A stretch of 64,000 bases of DNA, from contig NW_026907680.1 of the NCBI RefSeq assembly GCF_028389875.1, positions 186,001 through 250,000 of the forward strand, read 5' to 3'. Positions 12,201 through 21,004 of this stretch are shown one piece after another. The notes below the pieces were generated by a model. It saw only the letters and a list, made by a program, of their open reading frames with translations, searched no databases and was not told where the DNA came from. Source of the stretch: Rhea pennata. Taxonomy: Eukaryota; Chordata; Aves; Rheiformes; Rheidae. Position numbers and translations under genes: made by a program. How positions within the stretch are numbered: the stretch's first letter is position 1; each line of letters begins with the position of its first letter.

Positions 12201-15200
12201 GAGCTTTTCCCCATTTGCCTGTATGTCCAGGGAGCAGCTATTGTGTAGAATGGAGGGGTTGCAGTGAGCAAGAGAGAAGGTTGTTTCTGCTGTTCTGAGA
12301 GGCAGCTTCCTCTCTGAACAGTGCAAACATTGGCTGCCCTTGTGAGCAGCAAGATCCTCTTCTTGGCAGCATCTCACCTGTGTTTCTCCCCTGTGCAGAT
12401 GCTGGAGATGAGAGACTCGATCCTTGCAGCCACCAAAGCCCTCGATGTCCAGGCCCGTACTCCCCGCCGCCATATGTTTCCAATGTGAGTATATTTGTTG
12501 GCTCCCTAGCCTCCAGTTTAGCAAGAGAGCATCTTCTCGGCGCAGGTTTGTTAGGGCTGCAGTGCCAGGGCTGGCGAAGGCTGCTCTGAAAGTGCTTTGG
12601 GAGCAAGACTTCCCAGCGACAGTGTCCCTGTGACCTCCAGGCATGCTCTGCCTTCATGTGGGCTCTGTGGGGGGCTTTGGCCAACTCTGTGCTGGCTCCC
12701 ACCACACAAGGGCTTTATTCTGGGCTGCCTTCATGCCTTTCTCCTTCTCTGTTGCTGGGTGCCCAGCAGCAATCCATTGCCCATCCCGGAACACCGAGTC
12801 CTTGGGGCCACGGAGCAGTGGCTAATGCAGTTGACAGGACACAGGTAATGGTGTGAGTTGGAGGCTGTCCTTGTAGGGGACCCTGCTGCTCTCCTTGCTG
12901 CCTGGAGAGAAAGTCTCGCTGTGGGCACCCGGAGCTCTCCAGCGGGCACGTTGTGCAGCTGTGGGTGTTTTGGCGGGAGGTGATTTCCGTGTCTGTGGAT
13001 GTGATCCCCGTCAGTGGAACCCCCGTGCTGCTGCTGCAGAACTGCCTTCTGCTGCAGAGGCAGGTGCCCCCCCTTGGGAGCGCTGCGTGGAGTCCAAACT
13101 CCCCAGCTTCCCCGGGCTCATGCCACCTCCCTGGTGCCTATTTGCAGGATGTTTTCCACCACCCCAGAGTGTTTTGCCAAACGGCCGGCACCAGGCGCCT
13201 GGGAACAACCGCCACGTGCTAGAGTGCGAGCTGTGTGGGCTGTGAATGAAAGCGCTCCGAAGGCAAGACAGGTAGGTGCTCCTCCCTGAGCTCCTTTGTC
13301 TGCAGAAGCATTCTTCTCTGGGACAAGAGCCCTTCCCATGGGCTCTGCTGAGCCCTGGCTGACTTGGCCCAGGGCTTGCCTTCAAAGGCACTGCTTGGGC
13401 TCTAGTTTTGCAATATAGCTCTTGCTGCTGCTCCCTCCTTGAACACTCCAGCAGAGCCCCTGGGGCCCTCTCTTTTTTTTTGGCCATGGTAGTGCTGGGG
13501 TTTTCAGTGAGAGACCATGGAGAGTTTCTGCTCAGCTGTGTGATTATTGAGATGCTTGGTGTGAATGAGAAGGGGATGTTCAGCATGGCTGGTCTTCCCT
13601 TCAGGGCAATAGGGTGCTGGCAGGAAGGCTCAGGAGAAAGGTCACAAAGCCTGGGACATGTTGCGGTGCCCCTTGCTCTTCTGCCGCTGGGGCTGCGGAG
13701 CCCTTGCCTGCAGCAGCCGTTGTCCGGCGGGGTGCCCCAGGCCAGGTCAGAGCTAGGGGCCTGGTGATTGCCAAGGTCCTGCAGTCCCCGGATGCTGGTG
13801 AGAAGGATGTGGAGAGCAGCGGAGTGGACTTGGAAGTTGGGCACATTGCACAGTGTGGAGTTGTCTTGCAGGTGCAGCAGGGTGCTGAGAATCTGGCTGA
13901 AGAAAAGCCGAGTATTCAGAAGATCGTCCGATACCAGCTGGGAGAAGACAAGCAAGTGACCCTGAAGGTCTACTTCTCCTGCCTAGAGGAAGAGGAGGAA
14001 GGGCTGGACAGTCAAGAGGGGCCTTGCAAGACAGGGCAGGTATGTGGCAGCTCCAGGAGAAGCCTGGCAGAACTGAGGGGCAGTGAGGCAGCAAGGGGTG
14101 CCACTTGTAATCCCAGAGCCACTGTGCTGCCTAGAGCGTGCTGTGACTTTTCCTGACATGAGATTTACGTGGCTTAAAGCTTGTCACTAAGTCCCTCCCT
14201 GCAGCCCCCAGCAAATGCCCAGCACTGCTGTGGAGCTGAAGGGCTGTGGCTGCAAATGGGAGCGGGGTTGAGGGAGTAGAGGAGGAGAGAAGCAGGAGGG
14301 CTCTGAGGCCGAGTGAGAGAGACAAGGTGTCAGTGCGGCTGCAGCCCCATTGCCCCATGAGCAAGCCACAGGGCTGGCCTGGGCTCAGCCTTGCCTTCCA
14401 GCCAAGGGGCAGCTGTTGAGTGCTGAGAATGGCCTCCAACAGTGGCACCTGCAAGATCTGAGCAGCTGAGCGCAAAGGGATGCTTCCAGTGTTGGTGTGC
14501 CCCTTTGCAAAGCTCTCCCTGACTGCTGAAGCCAAGACGACACAGGTACCCGCCAGTCCTGGCACCAGCAGCCTCAGCCGCAGGCTGATGAGCTGTGTCC
14601 AAACAAGCTCCCATGTCCCGAGACGGTGAGGCTGGCAACACCCTCAGAAGCTCCCAAAAACATCCCCGGCCCTCACGAGTCTGCAGTCTTCCTGGGCTTT
14701 CTGGCAGGGCAGAACACAGCCTGTTCTTTCTGCCTCCTTGTGCAGGGGGAAGAAGAGCCGTGTGCGGAGACACAGGCAAGCAGAAGAAAGAGCAGCAGCA
14801 GTGGCAAAGAGCCCAGCAGAGCCAGTTTCAGCAGAAGACGCAGCAGCAGTGGCAGGGGCAGTATCAGCGGCAGTGTCAGCGGGAGACCCAGAGGCAGCGG
14901 CAGTGGAAGCCCCACTGCAAAAGAGAACGGCAGCCCCAGTGTCAGTAGCAGGCAGCGTGGCAGTGGCAGCGGGAGCCCCAGTGGCAGACAGAGTGGCAGC
15001 CCCAGTGTCAGCGGCAGGGGCAGTGGAAGCCCCACTGTCAGACCAAGCGGCAGCCCCAGTGTCAATGGCAGCGTCACTGGAAGCCCCAGTGCCGGACACA
15101 GCGGCAGCCCAAGTGCCAGCGGCAAACACAGCGGCAGTGACAGTGCTAGCTGAAATGTTGGACACAGCGGGAAACCCGCTCGTAGCAGCAGTGGCAGTGG

Positions 15201-15399
15201 AAGCTCCAATGCTGGACACAACGGCAGCCCCACTGGCAGTGGCAGCGGCACACGAAGACCCAGTGTCAGACAGAGCATCAGCGGCAGTGGGAGCCCCAGG
15301 GGCAGCGGCAGTGGCCACAGCAGCAGCCACAACGGAAGCAGCAGCAGCACTGCTTGTGAGCCACGCGAGCACACAGGAAGTTCTCTGAAGCTGAATTAA
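3238..15399 (+). CDS. CCDC81-like HU-domain protein with tandem exon units and Ser-rich tail
   Basis: Reconstructed spliced gene. Exons by GT/AG sites and matching phase: 3238-3304, 3482-3543, 4082-4238, 5034-5290, 5936-6021, 6746-6843, 7127-7232, 8215-8335, 9131-9216, 9879-10002, 10733-10818, 11461-11587, 12399-12484, 13148-13271 and a last exon from 14746. Exons 2-4 encode two HU/IHF-fold domains of the CCDC81 family: the first has WEGVSNYIQEKL then IPLGTF and VQRPAF; the second has VEETVYLL then FKGIGVLLIEGKEV. CCDC81 in mammals is a centrosome-associated protein; a role for this copy is inference. The expected long coiled-coil region is not seen. Four repeated exon units and a Ser/Gly/Arg-rich tail follow. 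An in-frame TGA at 15151-15153 would end the protein at 664 aa; the same frame then runs on to TAA at 15397-15399 (746 codons), where the third copy also ends. It may be functional with a short tail, or recently inactivated. The start was chosen because its 22 codons splice in phase into the HU domain. Confidence 0.7.
3482..4238 (+). other. Exons coding HU domain 1 of the CCDC81-like gene
   Basis: Exon 3482-3543 gives the N-terminal helix (VAVPIWEGVSNYIQEKLVL). Exon 4082-4238 gives the beta arm and second half, starting DVRIIPLGTF, with the family signature QRPAF and then LVDLHGLSHEEA. The Ile-Pro-x-Gly-Thr-Phe motif corresponds to the IPGFGTF motif of HU/IHF-type domains, here with Leu for the first Gly-Phe position. 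The intron between falls just before that motif. Neither of the other two copies in this window keeps these exons. Confidence 0.75.
5034..5290 (+). other. Exon coding HU domain 2 of the CCDC81-like gene
   Basis: One 257-nt exon flanked by a consensus acceptor and a GTAAGT donor. It encodes about 85 residues with VAVAISVPWKTVAACVEETV, then LLFKGIGVLLIEGKEVTMWF and a closing helix ending LLKALLD. The FKGIGVL core is the clearest family-specific motif in the window and matches the second HU domain of CCDC81 proteins. No stop or frameshift is present. Confidence 0.78.
5700..13620 (+). repeat. Four tandem exon-intron units inside the CCDC81-like gene
   Basis: The middle of the gene is a tandem array. 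Each unit has an 86-nt exon A (starts 5936, 9131, 10733, 12399) that begins Met-x-x-x-Arg and continues Asp/His-Ser-Val/Ile, and a downstream exon B of 121-127 nt (starts 8215, 9879, 11461, 13148) behind the acceptor context tgtatttgcag, usually with a Pro-Glu-Cys-x-Ala motif. Unit 1 is longer and holds two extra exons (98 and 106 nt). Exon A starts of units 2-4 are 1,602 and 1,666 bp apart. Each unit adds a multiple of three nucleotides (411, 210, 213, 210), so unit number can change without breaking the frame. Introns repeat along with exons, which shows duplication of whole genomic units. Confidence 0.8.
13770..13937 (-). other. Antisense helical open frame, possible captured exon
   Basis: On the minus strand a good pyrimidine tract and AG at 13,939-13,938 precede an open frame that reads like an alpha-helical, Leu-rich protein: LVSDDLLNTRLFFSQILSTL, then a stretch with LCNVPNF and HILLTSIRGLQDLG. 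Most codon third positions are G or C. This resembles one or two HEAT/ARM-type helical repeats, but I cannot assign a family. No convincing donor follows. The plus strand is also open here (13,614-14,156) and could be read as an extra exon of the CCDC81-like gene, though the other copies lack it. Both readings remain possible. Confidence 0.3.
14746..15399 (+). repeat. Ser/Gly/Arg-coding low-complexity array, last exon of CCDC81-like gene
   Basis: An imperfect array built from GGCAGTGGCAGC-like hexamer and dodecamer units, preceded by the acceptor tccttgtgcag. In the spliced frame it encodes EEEP, then KSSSSG and repeated GSPS, SGSGSP and SGRHS-type blocks, similar in look to an RS-type disordered tail with many possible phosphorylation sites. 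Because the unit contains no stop in most frames, long open frames (Trp/Gln-rich and Ala/Val-rich) also run through it. The Ser/Gly frame is chosen because it is in phase with the upstream exons and keeps a conserved end (ACEPREH then GSS, ending LN) shared with the third copy. TGA at 15151-15153 interrupts this frame here only. Confidence 0.7.
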
Positions 15400-15400
15400 A
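15395..15400 (+). terminator. ATTAAA polyadenylation signal overlapping the stop codon
   Basis: The hexamer ATTAAA contains the TAA at 15397-15399 that ends the long Ser/Gly frame. The same arrangement occurs in the third copy at 59,996-60,001. ATTAAA is the commonest natural variant of AATAAA. A signal this close to the stop would leave an extremely short 3' UTR, so a further downstream site cannot be excluded. Confidence 0.4.
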
Positions 15401-15419
15401 CCAACTGCCCCAAGTCGGG

Positions 15420-16444
15420 TGCCTCTTGGCTGGGTGTGCGGTGAGCTCGTCCGTTTGCAGTGTGGGAGCTTTGGGGAGGCCTGAAGAGCAGAGCTGAGGA
15501 GTCAGGGCTCAGGGGCTGCTGCCAGGGCAGCTCTCCGCCGTGGTCGTGCTGTGACTCTTTGGCTGCAGCTGTGGTGGCTGTGGCCTAGGGGTGTGCTGCG
15601 TCTTATTGGTGCCGGGGAGAGGCATGGAGAGGGCCCTGCCATGGCCAACACATGTCCTGGGGCCAGGGGGCCTGTGGGGAGAGGAGGAAAAAGCTGCTGT
15701 ATGCCTCTGAGGGGAGGAAGTGCTTGAGCCTGGGCCCCCCTTGCTGGGGCCCAGTGCTGGCGTCGTGGTGGGAGGGAACTGCCAGCTCTTGTGTGTGTCT
15801 TGGGTGCCCTTGAGTGCCGGGCTTTTGCGGGCGTGAGGGGAAGAAGGCGGGTGCCCAGGGCCAGAAGGGGAAGCGGCCACCCCGGAGGCTTGGTGCCAGC
15901 AGAGTCCATGGCCACCTGGACTGTAGCACCCGGGAACTAGTGGAGTTGCAGAGACCGAGGGCAGGTAGGAAGGAGAGCAGCAGAGCCCAGAGGCTGGCCT
16001 TGAGGCGAGCAGGCTTCCCCTTCTGCAGAGACCTGCTAGGGGGACGCCAGGGGAGGCAGCTCAGAAGGGCAAAGGAGCTCAGGAAAGCTGGCAGGCCTTT
16101 AAGCTGTTGAAGGAGAGCCTCCTCCAAGTGCCACTCTGCTCCACCTTGACACTCCAGCAAGCCCAAGTCAGGGCAAAGCCTGCAGCCCCTCACTAGCAAT
16201 GGCGATTCTGGAGGACCAGGCTTCATCGTTCCATCTGGTGCGTGCGCGTCTGCAAATGCAGGAGCTTTGCTTGAGCGCCTGCTCAGGGAGACTTTCATCA
16301 GCACTTCATGAGCACGCAGTCCCCTTCTCTCTGCAGACTGACAAGCCTCGGTAAGGATCAGCACCTCAGACCAGCTTCTAGCTTCTTTGTCCTCCACGCA
16401 TTTTCCATTCCCCCCACAGCAGGAGCTGCGAGAGAAAGCGCCCA
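15420..16444 (-). repeat. Duplicated block shared with 41,670-42,357 and 54,891-55,500
   Basis: The minus strand matches 41,670-42,357 (+) at high identity, and the part 15,330-16,010 matches 54,891-55,620 inverted. Long open frames occur on both strands, but they arise from the GC-rich composition and are shared only between recent copies. No gene is recognised in this kilobase. Confidence 0.65.
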
Positions 16445-16575
16445 TCACAGAATCATCGAAGGGTGGAGGTTGGAAGGGGCCTCTGGAGATCATCTCGTCC
16501 AACCCCCCTGCTCAAGCAGGGTCACCTACAGCACACTGCACAGGATCACACCAGGCAGCCTCTGAATGTCTCCAG
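16445..16575 (-). mobile_element. CR1 LINE 3' tail fragment
   Basis: The antisense of the typical avian CR1 3' end is visible: cacagaatcatcgaaggg at the tail, then the ggttggaaggggcctctgg motif and catctcgtccaaccccc. Only ~130 bp survive. The homologous fragment at 41,572-41,669 is in the opposite orientation, as expected for the inverted duplication. Confidence 0.8.
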
Positions 16576-16584
16576 AGAAGGAAA

Positions 16585-18640
16585 CACGGAGGTTCTGCTT
16601 GCAGACTGCGGCTCACGCAGTACTTGAGGCCAGGGTTCCGAGAGCTGCAGCCCGCAGTGGGAGAAGAGGCCTTTGCTGTCTTTGGGCTCATTCCTCAGCT
16701 CTGTGCTTGCGTCCTATTTTCTGCCAGATTTTTCTGCTCTTGCACCTCCCATCCTTGAGGGGAAGACAAATGGAACAAGCCTGCCCTTCAAAGGTAGGAC
16801 TCTGAGAGAAAAAGAGGTTGCTCTTGCAAACTAAGCAGCAAGCGGAGGGAGCCAGAGCTCCAGTGCTGGGAAACACGAGGCATTAGACTGATCTCATCCG
16901 AAGCTGGCGTCCTTTGATGGCTTTGCCATGGATGCCTGGGGAGTGAAGAGGCTTAGGCCAACAGCTTTGCAGAGCAGGAGCAGAGAGCACTGGCTCCAGT
17001 CACATGGTGTTTCAGCACAGGCTGCCTCAGCAGCAAGTAGGCACAGAACAGCAAAGAATGCACTGATTGCCCCAACAGGGTCTTCTTCCAGCAGCCTGGG
17101 GCCTGGGAGCTTCCTCAGCCAGACGCAGGACTCACGAAGCCTTTGTCCGCTTGGTCCTTCCAGAAGCGCACCCCCACCTTGGGCTGAAAGCACACTGCCA
17201 ATGTGTGGCAGGGCCAGATGCGGCTCCTTGCTTGGCTTCTCTCTTCCTCTTCAAAGCACTTCTGCTGGGCTTCTTCTCACCTCTGCAGGGCAAGGAGATT
17301 CGGCTTTCAGCGACCTCTCTCTTGCCTCTCCTTCCTGACCAAGAGCTGTTAGCTCACAGCCTGCCCCGGTGCATGCAAAGTTCAGATGTGGTCATTTTCT
17401 CCCCAACAGGCCTTACTCCTCCTGCAGCAAATACCCTCTGGCACTTTATTGCCCAGCCATTTCCTGTGCATTGATCCTTCTGTAGCTCTTATTTGGGGAG
17501 CCTATAACATGGAGAGGAATGAGTGGTTCTGGTTTCGGTTTGTTTGAAAAGATTGATCCCTACCAGAAGCAAGCAAGGCAGAAAGACATCTTGGGCTGGC
17601 TTTTTCCTCCAGACCTTGTTTGTCACAGCAGAGAGTCAGCTGCCCGTATGGGAGCATGATTTGGATTGGAAAAGGGTGCGGGAACTCCTCATCACAAAGG
17701 CCTTAAGCCATACTGGGGAGCCAAAGTCCTCAGCGAAAGCCCACAATTTTCTCAGCCTGGTCTTCAAGTACGGCCTCAGAACACAAGTGGGCCTCTTGGC
17801 ATGCTGGGCTGCCACCTTCAGCAGGAGCTCTCCTGGAGGGGCTGAGTTCTTGCTTTTCTCTTTACTCATACAATTTCAAGAAGAAAACAAGAACTCCCCT
17901 GCAGTGTCCCCTGCCACACTGAGATAACTGTGACTCCTAAGGGCACCATTTGCACAAGCACATGGGAAGAGTCAGCTTGCCTGCTGTCAGAGAAGGAAAG
18001 CTCCTCAGATCCACTGGAGATATGGGCCTTCCACTCGTGTATGCAGTGTGCTTCCCAGGCTCTGACAAAGGAAAGGTATGGGCGGGGGAGGAGGGCAAAC
18101 TGGTTCCTCTGCAGTCCCTGCTTTGTGACAGGACCTATTTCAAAGCACAGAGATCATCAGAGAGGTCCTTTTTGCTCCAGGATCTTTTCCTCACCCAGCA
18201 CTGTGATTTGTTTCTCTACAGCTTTTAACACTTGCTGGCGTGTCCACAAACCTATTGCCTAACACTAGCATTTTTGAATGTCATCCCGTGCTGACTGGCA
18301 GCAATGTCATTTATTGGCTTCTGAGACTTTATCTGATTGTGCTCGATGCAGGAAGACACTGAGGGTCTTCTTGGTTGGTTTACATAGTCCTGTAGAGGAG
18401 TTTCCCTGGAAAAAAAGGAAGTTTCGACAGGGCAAGTGGTACCCGTGTGTGTGTTTGTGTATGCATATACATCTCCATCGAGAAGGCTCAGCAGAAAGCG
18501 GCTAAAAGATTTGTCCTCCATAAAACTGCCTTTCTGAGCTGTGAAGGAAGATGGGACACTTGGAGACAGAGAGACCTGCAGGGGTCCAGGTTGGCCAATG
18601 GTGTAAGTAGATATGGTCGGTGGGTTTTCTGAAAATGTGT
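16585..18640 (+). repeat. Duplicated block A, left part
   Basis: 16,590-17,722 is the inverted partner of the first ~0.8 kb of the window and matches 46,620-47,190, which lacks 17,503-17,875. 17,876-18,070 matches 47,191-47,400, and 18,110-18,300 matches 49,340-49,520. Exon-like stretches bounded by AG and GT occur (for example ending near 18,076), but I find no recognisable protein domain and treat the block as unassigned. Confidence 0.6.
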
Positions 18641-18649
18641 GGGGCATAT

Positions 18650-18957
18650 CACAGAATTACAGAGTGGGTAAGGTTGGAAGGGACCTCAGGGGATCATCTA
18701 GTCCAACCTCCCTGCTCAGGCAGGGTCACCTAGACCATGTTAGACAGGGTTGCATCCGGGCAGGGTTTGAATCTCTCCAGAGAAGGAGACTCCACAATGT
18801 TTCTGGGAAACCTCTCCCAGTGCTCGGTCACTCTCACAGGAAAGAAATTCCTCCTCATATTGAGGCGGAGCTTCTGCTGGTTCAGTTTGTGCCCGTTGCC
18901 TCTTGTCCTGTTGCATGGCACTAGTGAAAAGAGTTCGGCCCCATCCCTTTGATGGGG
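18650..18957 (-). mobile_element. 5'-truncated CR1 LINE, absent from the paralogous site at 49.7 kb
   Basis: About 308 bp of CR1 3' end in antisense: tail cacagaattacagag, then ggttggaagggacctcagg, and the conserved region reading cctctcccagtgctcgg. The block at 49,720 lacks it and reads straight through gcatatccagtgg. Comparing the two gives a candidate 4-bp target duplication ATAT (18,646-18,649 and 18,958-18,961). The third copy, at the right end of the window, has the CR1 (from 63,910). Confidence 0.85.
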
Positions 18958-19026
18958 ATATCCAGTGGAATTTCCTTCACTCTCTTTCAAGAGCCCGTTG
19001 AGTGATAATCAAACACAAAAAATCAA

Positions 19027-19509
19027 ATGTCTTCCTCTGTGTGGGCCCCTTTCATTTTGAGTTCCTCTGAGGGCTTTACATCTCTCTACATTTTTGCACC
19101 GTCCAATCCCATGTACTATTTATTTCCACAAACACTTTGGGCTACGTGTTCTGGAATACTAACTGGATTTTTTTTCCCCCTCTCCCAGGTGCAGGTGAAG
19201 CTGGAAGTACATGTGTTGGCCTCCACACATCTATTGAAGGATCTTCAGCAAATGCCACTTTCTAGGGTAATACAGAGGCATTGTGATATTCTGAGCAGAA
19301 AGGATGTGACTGGAACAAAACACTACGCAAAGCTGGTGAAAAATATTTGCTTTACGCAGCACGGTAATGGTTTCCCACTAAATGGCCTGGCTGTGAGAAA
19401 TCCTTGCTGCAGGCTGAACCTAAACTCCAAGGGGTTTCAAAAGTTGCTAGGCACACTGCAGTTCCCCCTAACAAGCCTGCAGGGATACGGAGCTTGTCTG
19501 GCACCGTAA
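19027..19509 (+). other. Unassigned 160-codon open frame conserved in three paralogous blocks
   Basis: Opens MSSSVWAPFILSSSEGFTSL and has a central charged part after a pyrimidine tract and AG near 19,190 (QVQVKLEVHVLASTHLLKDL), so the second half could equally be an exon. The same frame is open at 49,791-50,291 (166 codons) and on the minus strand at 63,849-63,364 (161 codons). The length differences, including an 18-nt insertion in the 49-kb copy, are multiples of three. I recognise no domain. It may be a real exon or part of an old repeat that has not yet decayed. Confidence 0.3.
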
Positions 19510-19563
19510 AGTCCATGTCCCTTCTTGTGCGAGTAACCAACTGGCTAACCTTTCTTCTGCAGC

Positions 19564-19899
19564 TTGATGGAGCTGCCTAAGTATTTTGTATGGAAGCACA
19601 TGTGTGGTCTTGCTCAAGTCAGGTGCTGCCTTTTAGCCACAGCAGTCCCTCTGCTCCCTTCCATTCTCTTCCTGCTACAGACATGTAGCGTTTTCAGCGT
19701 TCTCTTAGCACTGAGCACATTGCTCCTGGATCTGTTCTGTGTCCCCTACTTCAGTCCTCCTGCAGTGGAAAACCCTCCAGTGCAGCCCAGCATGGCCACT
19801 GGCAGGCACAAGGCTTTGATGCTGAGTGTGAGGGCACTTGTGCCTTGCACCCGGGAGCGTCGCAGCAGGAAAATGGTGTCAGTGCTGACAGGGAGGTGA
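19564..19899 (+). other. Unassigned 111-codon hydrophobic open frame, three copies
   Basis: It follows an acceptor-like tttcttctgcag and begins MMELPKYFVWKHMCGLAQV. A ~45-residue strongly hydrophobic stretch (CCLLATAVPLLPSILFLLQ and onward to LFCVPYF) could form one or two membrane segments. The minus strand at 63,309-62,974 has a near-identical 111-codon frame; the copy at 50,346-50,651 diverges after about 73 codons where that block carries extra sequence. No family is recognised and no expression evidence is visible. Confidence 0.3.
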
Positions 19900-20061
19900 T
19901 TCCAGCCCCACCCACCTGGAAGCCAGGAGGAGGAACCTTGCTGCTGCTTCTGCTAGTGAGCTCACTTGCGCCTCAAGACCTGAGAGGCCACCAGTGGCCA
20001 CAAGGCTGCTGTTAGTGCCTGGGAGGGAGCAACCAGCCTGAGGAAGCAGCAGGGGTGTTGG

Positions 20062-20614
20062 TGTTAGAGAAATACTGTGGGGAAAACCTTGCAAATAGTT
20101 AACAAGACTCAAGGACACGGGGGAGAGAAAAACAGTACTGCAAAGGATAACCAGCTCCGGCTAAATGACCTTCATGAAACCACAGCGCTGTAAAGATTGC
20201 GAGGAGTAGGTAAGACAAAAACAGCAGAATAACCCAGAAGTGACCTGAGGTTCATTAAGGCTTATTAACATATTGAACTTCACACTCCTAAATGAATAAT
20301 GAGATGGAAATGACATGATAATGATGTTACCGCCTCTTCTTCGCTTCCTGTGCTAATTAACAAGAATGTGAAAGCACAAGCGCAGAGCGATTACCTGAGG
20401 TAATGAAACTGTAACCAACAGGAAAACTTGCATGAAGTACTCTCTGAACAGCGTGTATAAACGAAGAACGAGAAGGGGAGAAAGTGTGCTAGCTCTGTGG
20501 ATTTACCAGCTAGCCCCCATCTCTGCGCAGAAATGAAATCAACAAACACCTCGACCCTGTGTGTCTATTGGTTGCTTGCACACCGGGTAACAGAACCCAG
20601 ATTTTGGGACAACA
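20062..20614 (+). mobile_element. 5' LTR of a gammaretrovirus-like ERV
   Basis: Begins TGTTAGAGAAATACTG and ends at ACAACA. A TATA-like tataaa lies near 20,456. The sequence after it (tttggcgacccaggtggg) has the position and look of a primer-binding site; I do not assign the tRNA. The left junction falls inside the duplicated block: the paralogues continue with gcaagctcagtg where this copy starts the LTR. About 550 bp. Confidence 0.75.
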
Positions 20615-21004
20615 GTTTGGCGACCCAGGTGGGACTTGCCAGAAGGCCTTGCCCAGATCATCTTGCCGTTCCCGACAGCAGACTGGATCGGATCGAGCTC
20701 CAGGATGCACTGACCTGTTGATCGGGGAGTCCTCTGACCTCCCACCGAATTCGGGACGAGAAGAGGCTAAAAGGTGCAACGCCGACCAGAGATATTTGTG
20801 CCAGGGCGAAAGGGGGGTGAATCTTTGGATTGGTGAGTATCAAATTTACTTACTTCCGCGGAAGACTATGTTGAATTATGTCACACATAGACACTCGGCA
20901 AAGGTTGCCTTAAATTGACCAGAGGGGTCAGAGCAGAGTGCGCACAAAGGTACGGGAAAAAAGGTATTTCTAGGTAATAAGGTTGGTATTTCTAGGTAAT
21001 TAAC

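Noticed and set aside
14595..14948. Trp/Gln-rich frame through the Ser/Gly array as the real product
   Set aside because: The Ser/Gly frame is the one in phase with upstream exons, and only it keeps the conserved end shared by two copies.
15151..15153. TGA read as selenocysteine
   Set aside because: The third copy has no TGA here, the context is a low-complexity repeat, and no SECIS-like structure was recognised.
17930..18262. VHKP motif taken as part of a FIIND domain upstream of a CARD
   Set aside because: Only four residues resemble it, the frame stops at once, and no ZU5 or UPA pattern surrounds it.
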